Below are positions 54,916 through 62,586 of a stretch of 64,000 nucleotides of DNA, in pieces (positions within the stretch are counted from its first letter, which is position 1; the number at the start of each line of letters is the position of its first letter). Both the position numbers and the translations under genes were made by a program. Under the pieces are notes generated by a model. It ran no database searches, was not told where the DNA came from, and saw nothing but the letters and a program-made list of their open reading frames with translations. The DNA is from Hybos culiciformis (taxonomy: Eukaryota; Arthropoda; Insecta; Diptera; Hybotidae): assembly GCA_964007475.1 (NCBI GenBank), contig OZ023275.1, positions 26,311,052 to 26,375,051 on the forward strand. The letters are read 5' to 3'.

Positions 54916-55044
54916 CGAATTTGAAAAATAAACACAAAAAAAAGAGTGCCTTCATCAATTTTACAAAGTACAGAGCTTTCATATTATTTAGGAAAATAAA
55001 TCAAAAATATTTTTTGTATTTTTTTAGAAAGCTAAATACATATA

Positions 55045-55115
55045 AACAATATGGCTTAGTGGTAGAACATCAGACTGTAAGTCTGAAGGTGCCTGGTTCG
55101 ATTCCCAATGATGAG
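55045..55115 (+). repeat. tRNA-like sequence, copy 3 (anticodon arm GTA)
   Basis: A box TGGCTTAGTGG (55052-55062) and B box GGTTCGATTCC (55095-55105) fit the Pol III consensus. The anticodon stem TCAGA/TCTGA with GTA anticodon is intact, and the D stem pairs at three of four positions. The acceptor strands AACAATA and TGATGAG do not pair. It is the best-preserved of the four copies and could retain internal Pol III promoter activity. Confidence 0.65.
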
Positions 55116-55232
55116 ATTTTTGTGAAATATTTTAATTTTTTTTTTCATAATAATTAATTTTTTTGAGATATTTAAACAAACTAAAATGTTTTTAGCAGCC
55201 ACACTAATTTATAATTTTTTTTTTTTTAATTT

Positions 55233-55275
55233 TCTATATACATATTCTATATACATATTCTATATACACATTCTA
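55233..55275 (+). repeat. 14-bp tandem repeat, three units
   Basis: CTATATACATATT is repeated three times (the last with ACACATT). Low-complexity. Confidence 0.75.
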
Positions 55276-56029
55276 TTTTTGAAGCAAAACACAGAGCTAA
55301 GTAAAATTGTAGCAAATTTGGTGGCAAAGGTTATTTTTTGGTTCAAAAAAATTTGCAAATTAGGCGCTCTTTGATTTTTAATTTTAATTTATATAAATAG
55401 AAAAAACTTTTAATTAATAAATAGTGTTTTATAATTTTATAATACATATTATAAAATTAAAATGTAGCTAAAAACTTATTTGAGAACTTAGTTGAAAACT
55501 GTAAAATTGTATATATGAATTAATGCAATTGAATATTGCTATAAAATGGATGTAAAAAATATTGGAAACGTTGACAGATGCATAAGATCTTATAAGATCC
55601 TATTTCATTTTAAAAATTTAATTGTGAAAAAAAACTATGCTATTCAAAAATCAGTTTTTTAATAGCGGGTTGAATGAACTATTTTTCAATATTGTGGGCA
55701 GCGTTCTGCAATATTCACAGCTTTTTCTTGCAATCTTATTTTCACAATAGAATTAACATAATCTTGTGATCATTCATAAAAAATGTAGACACCGGATAAT
55801 ACGTATATCACTAAAGTCCCAACTAATTTTCAAACATGTTTTACCACTTACTATGACAAGACAGTTATATGTATATATGTATTTAAACAAGCATTTGTTA
55901 ATCCTGTTGTAGTTAATAAGATAATAAACGCTAAAAAAAGTACGAATTTTCCGGGAGAAAAATAAGTAAGAAAAGTGATCACATTTCATTTCATGTTTCA
56001 CGTTTTTGTTTTATTTTTTTTACAGAGAT

Positions 56030-56037
56030 CATGTAAC
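56030..56037. repeat. Target-site duplication, left copy
   Basis: CATGTAAC, identical to 56935-56942 on the other side of the hAT-type element. The identity suggests the insertion is not very old. Confidence 0.85.
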
Positions 56038-56934
56038 CATGGGCGCCGCCAGGATTTTTTATAAGGTGGTGCATGTGAAAATTATTATTTTAATTTTACC
56101 AAGTCTTTGACATATTGCGGGTTCATCACTAAGTTACAATTTCCAACAACCTTAACTTAAATTACATTTTGATTTTAGGAAAAATCAGTTGCAAAACAAT
56201 TTTTTGAATTCATGACAAAATTCATCTCAGTATGCTGATGCGTTGCTCAGAACTTTTTTAAGATTATTTCTCACCAGGGCTGCCAGATGGAATAAATGAA
56301 ATTTCCTCAAATTTTTAAGAAATTTCCGCAAAACAGACACTTTTTTAAAAAAAATCCACAAAATAATTTTTTTTATATTTTTGTGTACTAAAATTTTTTT
56401 TGCCCTAAATTAGAAAAAAAAATTTGTTTAACGGTTTTACTCACTGCAGTTTTACCCCAAAAACAACTTATTTTTGCAAGATTTCCTCAAATTTTTAATG
56501 TGTTTAGATTTTATACGGTACTTATATGTTGTAAATCAAAAAGTTTACTTTCAACAATGGATTTTGAGTTCAACGTACGTAGAAGAATATCGTAATGATA
56601 TCAATTTCTTAAAATCATTAGGGTAAAAAAAAATTACGAGTCTGAAATTTTAAATATTGTTGACTGCCAACGTTAGCACAATATTTCTTAATTTCTTCAA
56701 ATTTTCCTCAGAAAAAAATATTTTCCTAAAATTTTTCTCCACGTTTTTTTTACTTTCTTTTTCTCCCGGAATTAAAAATTTCCTCAGTTTGGGGAAAAAA
56801 TTCCCCAATCTTGTTTTAATTTAATTTTGAATCCTTTTGTCAAAATTAACAATTTTATCAAAATTTTAATAACATTTTTATCAAAGAAAGGTGGTGCAGT
56901 TGCACCACCTTGCACCATACTGCCGGCGCCCATG
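56038..56934. mobile_element. hAT-type non-autonomous element (MITE), 897 bp
   Basis: The left end is CATGGGCGCCGCCAGGAT and the right end, reverse-complemented, is CATGGGCGCCGGCAGTAT, matching at 16 of 18 positions. It is flanked by an exact 8-bp direct repeat CATGTAAC (56030-56037 and 56935-56942). An 8-bp target duplication with CA-starting terminal repeats is the hAT signature. Subterminal AAGGTGGTGCA occurs near the left end and twice in opposite orientations (a palindrome at 56888-56911) near the right end. No transposase frame is present, so it would depend on an enzyme encoded elsewhere. The interior (about 56275-56815) holds several copies of TTTCCTCAAATTTTT and a TTGGGGAA/TTCCCCAA hairpin at 56789-56808; a nested insertion is possible but its ends are not clear. 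Confidence 0.88.
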
Positions 56935-56942
56935 CATGTAAC
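56935..56942. repeat. Target-site duplication, right copy
   Basis: CATGTAAC, the partner of 56030-56037. Confidence 0.85.
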
Positions 56943-57096
56943 CACTAAAGTTATAAACATTATATCCTATAAAAAAAATTTATAATATTGGTCGCACTAA
57001 ATTCGTTACAAATAATTTTATTAAAGCCTTGAGAAACAACATAGGTATATTTTGGCATTGATAGTATAGATATCGATCAAGTAATTTATCATTATA

Positions 57097-57294
57097 GGTT
57101 TTCCCGGCTCAAAATATGCAAATAAACATTTTTTCAAAATAGATAGCTCCGTTGAAATAAAGATTACCTGCCCAAAAATTTTGGGTAGAGAGCTATGGTT
57201 AGGGTTTCCCGGCTCAAAATATGCAAAAAAAAAATTTCCAAAATAGATAGCTCTGGTGAAATAAAGATTACCAGACCAAACATTTTGGGTAGGA
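57097..57294 (+). repeat. About 105-bp tandem repeat, two diverged units (same family as 58878-59210)
   Basis: Two units in which CCCGGCTCAAAATATGCAAA recurs with a spacing of 105 bases, each followed by AGATAGCTC, AAAGATTACC and TTTTGGGTAG. The order and content match the array at 58.9-59.2 kb (GCTCCGGTGAAATT, ATTACCTG, TTTTGGGTGGGGAGCTAC), so the two are homologous and this one has diverged further. Confidence 0.65.
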
Positions 57295-57354
57295 ATTCAT
57301 AATTATCGTACACTTTTTTAATTTCAAATATATGTATATATAGGGCCCAATATT

Positions 57355-57545
57355 ACAAGCAAAAAAATTACATATCCTACCAATAAAAAAATGTTTATTT
57401 CTTAAACCTATTATTATGTTCAAAAAAATTAAAGGATTTAAAAAAAATTTGGGAATCGAACCTGAACCTTTACTCTCATAGTCTGATGTTCTAGCCACTA
57501 AGCCATATAGTCCATATGATTTTGGATTTCTAAAATATAATAAAA
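57355..57545 (-). repeat. Truncated copy of the foldback element with tRNA-like copy 4
   Basis: It matches 54596-54797 almost throughout (ACAAGC, ATATCCT, CCTATTATTATGTTCAAAA, then the tRNA-like part). On the minus strand the B box is at 57452-57462 and the A box TGGCTTAGTGG at 57495-57505. The anticodon arm is decayed and a short insertion precedes the B box. Confidence 0.65.
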
Positions 57546-57554
57546 AAAATTCTA

Positions 57555-57897
57555 ATTTATGACATTTTATTATAAGTTATAATGTGCAGTGCAATTTGTC
57601 CCTCTTTTTTATTATCTAATATGTTTGTAAACTTCTGTTTTAGATTTTAAGATTTTCAAAGTAGAATAAAACTCGCACATTTTTTTATGATATTTTGTTA
57701 TAAGTTGCAATGTGCAGTGCGAATTTTTTCCCTTTTTTTATTATCTAATATCGAATGTTTGTTAACTTCTGCTTTAGATTTTAAGATTTTTAAAGTAGAA
57801 TAAAACTCACACATCTTTTTATGATATTTTATTATAAGTTGCAATGTGCAGTGCGAATTTTTTCCCTTTTTTATTTCGAAAGGTTGTCTTCTGTTTT
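57555..57897 (+). repeat. About 130-bp tandem repeat, 2.6 units
   Basis: AATGTGCAGTGC occurs at 57581, 57709 and 57843, each with the same neighbours (TATAAGTT before, TTTTAGATTTTAAGATTTT and GTAGAATAAAACTC after). Spacing is 128 and 134 bases. The last unit is cut short. No coding content. Confidence 0.8.
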
Positions 57898-58042
57898 AGG
57901 AAACATAATTTTTTTGCATTATACACTTAATATTGGTAATCAGGATGAATATTATTGAAAAATAAAATTTTTTTTTTTAATAGGAAACAAAATTTTTTTG
58001 CATTATATACTTAATATTAATAATCTGGATGAATATTTTTGA
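57898..58042 (+). repeat. 84-bp tandem duplication
   Basis: GGAAACATAATTTTTTTGCA at 57899 recurs at 57983 with one or two changes, together with ACTTAATATT and GGATGAATATT. It directly abuts the 130-bp array. Confidence 0.75.
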
Positions 58043-58134
58043 AAAAAAAAAACACACGAAGCAGAACTGCCTACAGAAGTTTATACTTAAAGATTTAAAA
58101 ACTATGAATAACAGTGGCTACAAATGATGGGCTG
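58041..58134 (+). repeat. Dispersed repeat shared with 60313-60402
   Basis: ACACACGAAGCAG, AACTGCC, ACAGAAGTTTATACTTAAAG and ACTATGAATAACAGTGGCT occur in the same order at both places, the other copy having six extra bases (TCATAG). The tail (CAAATGATGGGCT, GTACAAAAT) also recurs about 161 bases downstream, near 58262-58320. Confidence 0.75.
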
Positions 58135-58467
58135 CTAAGTACAAAATCTAAATTAAAATATTCATATTAAAATTCAAATTTTCATATTAAAATTCCCGTC
58201 ATTTATTTTACTCGATTTATGATATTAATAAGCGTTATTTTTTTAAACTTAAAACCTTTACACTATGAAATAACAGTGGATACAAATGATGGGCTTCTCA
58301 GTACAAAATGTAAATTAAAATAAAAATTAATTAATAAAATTAATTTTTGTTTTTTAAAATGAATCATAATTTTTGGGTAAACAGTATTTTGATATTTTTT
58401 TGTGTTGTTTTTATTTTTTTATTTATTTAATCAAGAAAAATATACGATATAACATATAAGATATTAC

Positions 58468-58547
58468 ATTTTTGAAGTTTATATTTCTTTAGGCGCGTTG
58501 TATGATATAATTGAGTAATTCTGTAGGGGGTAAAAATTCATTTTCAT
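58468..58547 (+). repeat. Dispersed repeat, copy B
   Basis: The counterpart of 54364-54434, with small insertions. It is followed by a short stretch rich in TTCGAA/ATCGAATTCG. Confidence 0.5.
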
Positions 58548-58629
58548 TCTACTCATTCGACATTCGAAATCGAATTCGAACTGACATGGTTTTTGACGTT
58601 TCAATACTCAAAAAAATTAGTGGTCCACT

Positions 58630-58881
58630 CAATAATCATTTGTCGTTTATAAAAACAAAATAATTTGGCGCAACAAATTTAAATTCAAATTATTTTTTAA
58701 AAATTTTTCGTTTACAAATTATTTAAAACTAAAATTTTTTTTTTTTTTTTTTAAATAGGTAGTTCAATAATCATTTGTTATTTATAAAAACAAAATAATT
58801 TGGCGCGAAAAATTTGAATTCAAATTAATTTTAAAAATCTTTCGTTTACAAATTATTTAAAACTAAATTTTTTTTTAAAAA
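58630..58881 (+). repeat. 135-bp tandem duplication
   Basis: CAATAATCATTTGT at 58630 and 58765 each lead into AAAACAAAATAATTTGGCGC and CGTTTACAAATTATTTAAAA. The second unit passes into the first AATAGGTAG of the following 108-bp array, so the arrays probably grew from related sequence. Confidence 0.75.
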
Positions 58882-59210
58882 TAGGTAGCTCCGGTGAAAT
58901 TAATATTACCTGAAAAAAAAATTTTGGGTGGGGAGCTACTGTTAGGTCGTGCCGGAGCAAAATATACGAAAATTTTTTTTTTTTTTCAAAATAGGTAGCT
59001 CCGGTGAAATTAATATTACCTGAAAAAAATTTTTGGGTGGGGAGCTACGGTTAGGTCGTGCCGGAGCAAAATATACGAAATTTTTTTTTTTTTTTTAATA
59101 GATAGCTCCGGTGAAATTAAGATTACCTGAAAAAAAATTTTGGGTGGGGAGCTACGGTTAGGTCGTGCCGGAGCAAAATATACGAAACATTTTTTTTTTT
59201 TTAAATAGGT
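58882..59210 (+). repeat. About 108-bp tandem repeat, three units with hairpin potential
   Basis: TAGGTAGCTCCGGTG (or TAGATAG) recurs at 58882, 58992 and 59099. Within each unit GTAGCTCC (TAGCTCC in the third) and GGAGCTAC are inverted copies about 45 bases apart, so each unit can fold. Units share TTTTGGGTGGGGAGCTAC, GGTCGTGCCGGAGC and a poly-T end, and differ at only a few bases, so the expansion is fairly recent. Confidence 0.8.
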
Positions 59211-59241
59211 AGTTTCAATAAATGTTCGCGCGAATTATATA

Positions 59242-59635
59242 CAGGTAATCCCCCTATAAAGCGACAATTTTCGCGTTATAATCCACTTAGCAGTGATGAA
59301 AAGTTTGCATAAATAAAAAATATGAATAAACATTTCTTTTTATATTTTATGTTTATAAATTTGAATTTTTTTGAAGTTAATACACCGCGCCTAGTATGAT
59401 TTTTAGTTCTTAATTTTTAAAAACATGAATTATTTTGTTAAATTTTATTATTTTATTATAATTTTATTAAAGTTAGTTAAATTAAATTCCCATTTTTTAT
59501 TCATTTAAACACAGTTTTTTTTATACTTGGAACCTAACACTTTTTTACTATAGAGTTCATGTCTCTTACAACCCGATTTCCTACTACGCTACTTTTTCCA
59601 ACAACGTATCTGTCGCGTTGTAGAAGGGTTGACTG
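59242..59635. mobile_element. pogo/Tigger-like (Tc1-mariner superfamily) MITE, 394 bp
   Basis: The element starts CAGGTAATCCCCCTATAAAG. Its right end reads, on the other strand, CAGTCAACCCTTCTACAACG. The first 25 bases of the two ends match at 18 positions, including a shared GCGACA just inside. TA flanks both sides (59240-59241 and 59636-59637), the expected target duplication. CAG-starting ends with an ACCC/ACAACG-type body are known from Tigger and pogo families. No transposase frame is present. The unequal ends suggest an old or chimeric copy. Confidence 0.75.
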
Positions 59636-59967
59636 TAGTCAATTTTTTAGATTTTAAACAAAAAAAAAACTAAGCAAATGAACATATTATTTATTATTGT
59701 TCATAACATAAAATATTCTCAATATAAAATATTAACGTTTAGCTTAAAATCATTAAAATTATAATTTTACTTTTAACTTTTTGAAGAATAAGCGTCTTTT
59801 ACTGATAAGAATTTTAATTTGAAATCTAATATACTAACGAAAACAGAGTGCGAAATAATAGAAAATAAGAGAAAACATCACGTAACATGACGTAACGTAA
59901 CAAAATTCTTAATGTATGTTGTATATATAAAAAAATGTTTTTTTTTTTTTTTATTTTCACCTGTTGT

Positions 59968-60051
59968 GAGGGCGGAAGTGAGGGCGTCAGTGAGGGCGGA
60001 AGTAAGAGTGGAAGTGAGGGCGGAAGTAATAGTGGAAGTGAGGGCGGAAGT
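59968..60051 (+). repeat. 12-bp GC-rich minisatellite, seven units
   Basis: Seven exact-length units of consensus GAGGGCGGAAGT with a few substitutions (GTC, AAGAGT, AATAGT variants). The 12-bp period keeps frame and reads EGGS-type Glu/Gly/Ser repeats inside a 71-codon frame (59935-60150). I do not regard that frame as a demonstrated gene: it opens in a poly-T run. Confidence 0.9.
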
Positions 60052-60117
60052 ATTGGATTAATTGGAATGAAACCTCTATTTGAATTGATTGAAAATGAGA
60101 ATTACTTATATATACGG

Positions 60118-60156
60118 AAAGGAACTACGTTCCTGTTGGCTGTCCTATGACAGCCC
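60118..60156 (+). other. Two adjacent small perfect hairpins
   Basis: AGGAAC-TAC-GTTCCT (60120-60134) is followed by GGCTGT-CCTATG-ACAGCC (60138-60155). A T-rich tract follows. This may be part of a retroelement end; function unknown. Confidence 0.5.
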
Positions 60157-60312
60157 TTGTGTTTTATTCTTTCTCTTATTCTTATTATAATCGTTTTTGT
60201 ATGTGTTAATATCTAAATATTTTGTACAGTCAATTTATTTTATAATAGGAATAAAACTTCAGTTTCAAAATAATTCGTCTGACATTTGGTTTTCTATAAA
60301 ATAAGATAAAAT

Positions 60313-60537
60313 TGAAAAAAAAACACACGAAGCAGTCATAGAACTGCCGACAGAAGTTTATACTTAAAGATTTAAAAACTATGAATAACAGTGGCTTCAA
60401 ACGTGTCTGTGTGTGTGTCTGTCTGTTGCATCGTAGCTCCTAAACGGATGAACCGATTTTGATTTTTTTTTTTGGTTGAAAGGTGAATTAGTCGGTAGTG
60501 TTCTTAGCTATAATTAATGAAAATCGGTCCATGATGA
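60313..60537 (+). repeat. Arthropod-type interspersed repeat leading into the 118-bp array
   Basis: It begins with the block shared with 58041-58134. Then come a GTGTGTGTGTCTGTCTG tract, GCATCGTAGCTCCTAAACGG, ATGAACCGATTTTGAT and GAAAATCGGTCC. The motif 'TAGCTCCTAAACGGATGAAC' is one I associate with repeats found widely in arthropod genomes, but I cannot name the family from sequence alone. Confidence 0.6.
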
Positions 60538-61290
60538 ACGCCGCCACAAAATGGCGAATTACATATTTTTTTCACAACTCCCTCAATATGGGTATCAAAT
60601 GAAAGGGCTTGACTAGTAGAATACTATACACTATAACAAATTTCAAATCCAAGATGGCCGCCGCCACAAAATGTCGGAATACATATTTTTTAACCACTCC
60701 CTCAATATGGTATCATATGAAAGAGCTTGACTAGTAGAATACTATTCACTATAACAAATTTCAAATCCAAGATGGCCGCTGCCACAAAATTGCGGATTAC
60801 ATATTTTTTCACAACTCTCTCAATATGGGTATCAAATGAAACGGCTTGACTAGTAAAATACTACTCACTGTAACAAATATCAAATCCAAGATGGCCGCCA
60901 CCACAAAATGGCGGATTACATATTTTTTAACAACTCCATCAATATGTGTGTCAAATGAAAGGGCTTGACAAGTAGAATACTATTCACTATAACAAATTTC
61001 AAATCCAAGATGGCCGCCACCAAAAAATGGCGGATAACATATTTTTTCACAACTCCCTCATACGGCTATAAAATGAAAGGGCTTGACTAGTAGAATACTA
61101 TACACTATAACAAAATTCAAATCCAAGATGGCCGCCACCAAAAAATGGCGGATAACATATTTCTTCACAACTACCTCATACGGCTATAAAATGAAAGGGC
61201 TTGACTATAGTAGAATACTATATACACTATAACAAATTTCAAATCCAAGATGGCCACCACCACAAAGTGGCGAATTACATTTTTTTTAAG
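60538..61290 (+). repeat. 118-bp tandem repeat array, six full units plus a partial one
   Basis: CCAAGATGGCC recurs with AAGATGG starting at 60651, 60769, 60888, 61007, 61125 and 61247 (spacing 118-122). Each unit reads: CCGCCACAAAATGGCGGATT, ACATATTTTTTCACAACTCC, AATGAAAGGGCTTGACTAGT, ACTATAACAAATTTCAAATC. About ten ATGGC cores are present, many in AAAATGGCGG or AAGATGGCC context, like YY1/Pho binding sites. The units are only slightly diverged. No frame crosses the array usefully. Confidence 0.88.
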
Positions 61291-61313
61291 GAGTCCCTAT
61301 AAAAAGCATGAAA

Positions 61314-61587
61314 TAAAAAATTAAATTAAAATTTAAAAAACCTCCGACAAAAAATAATAAAATTAGTATGAACGTAAAAAGTTTAAAATAAATAAAATAA
61401 ACTACAACCTTGAAATTATGACCCTACGTAAGTACGTAAGACATTTTTTGATTAAATGTTGTCGCGTCGGAGGATTGTCATAATTTCAAGGTTGTAGTTT
61501 ATTTTATTGATTTTAAACTTTTTACGTTCATACTATTTTTATTATTTTTTGTCGGGATTTTTTAAATTTTTAATTTAATTTTTTTAA
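61314..61587. mobile_element. Foldback/MITE-like element, about 274 bp
   Basis: The left arm (61314-61432) and right arm (61477-61587) are inverted copies over about 110 bases. Examples are CTACAACCTTGAAATTATGA against TCATAATTTCAAGGTTGTAG, and AGTATGAACGTAAAAAGTTT against AAACTTTTTACGTTCATACT. The central loop of about 44 bases holds TACGTAAGTACGTA and GTCGGAGG, the latter also inverted to CCTCCGAC in the left arm (61341-61348). No target duplication was identified. The near-identity of the arms suggests a recent origin. Confidence 0.75.
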
Positions 61588-62586
61588 TTATATTATTTTT
61601 TTTCCTTTTTTTATTTATACATTTTTTTTTCTACTTATTTCTTAATTTACTTGCCTAATGACCTTTTGAATCCCGATCTTAGTCATTCTTATCCACCACC
61701 TTAATAACTGAGGATGTGTAAATAATATTAAATATAAAATCTTTAAACCAGGATTGTAAATTAAATAAATTCGAACTCTAGAAATGCATCTAATCTACTA
61801 TCTTTATTCAAATAAAATTATGATACAAAAATTAGCAAGAAAAAAATAAATTTAATATTACATTTATTTTAACGAACTAAATTTTACTAACTATTTTTTT
61901 ATTTAATATTAACATTAAAAATATTCATTTCCCTTTTTTAAAATCGTATACTAAATACTATTAAGTAGTGATTATTTATATAACTACGAAAGGCGATTGT
62001 AAAAATATAATTATATATTGTTGCTATTGAAAATTGCATTAATAAATTACAATAATTGGAAAAAAAATTCAATTAAAATTATTGTTTTTGATTATAAAAG
62101 TTTGGAGTTTGAAAATGCTGTATGCCGTATTCGTTATAAATGTGCGCCTAACAGAGAAAATAATAAAACCTCAATACTTTTTATGGTTGATCATTTAGTT
62201 GAACGATTCTGTATATGATTACTGCCATTATTTCTATATACAAAGAAAATATGATTATTGGATTTCACTTTAATATTTAAAAACTTGAATTCTTCTCAAC
62301 AATTGGGGAGGCCAGAAATTTATTCAAACAAAGAACTATATATGTTGTTAATAATGCAACTCCAATGGCGCTTGTGGTTGGTTCGTGAATTAACACTCAA
62401 AATACAATACTTCTAAACAAATATCTCATCAATTTTATTAACTTAAAATGTAATTAATTATTTATATAAAATTAATATATTTTATATAATACAAATTTAA
62501 TATTTAAATCTTTTTTTTTTATTAAATGTTATTTAAAGCTATACTAGTTTAAAACGTTGAAAATATTAAAATAAGTAAAAGCTAAA
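61588..62586. other. Upstream region of the IR gene, with possible coding relic
   Basis: About 1 kb of AT-rich DNA between the foldback element and the receptor start. No core promoter can be told apart from the general TA-rich background. Two stretches have more coding-like composition: a 66-codon frame at 62018-62218 (contains ENAVCRIRYKCAPNRENN) and a 35-codon frame at 62281-62385 (contains TPMALVVGS before a stop), in different frames. I do not recognise either. They could be remains of a broken gene or transposon, or chance. Confidence 0.45.
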
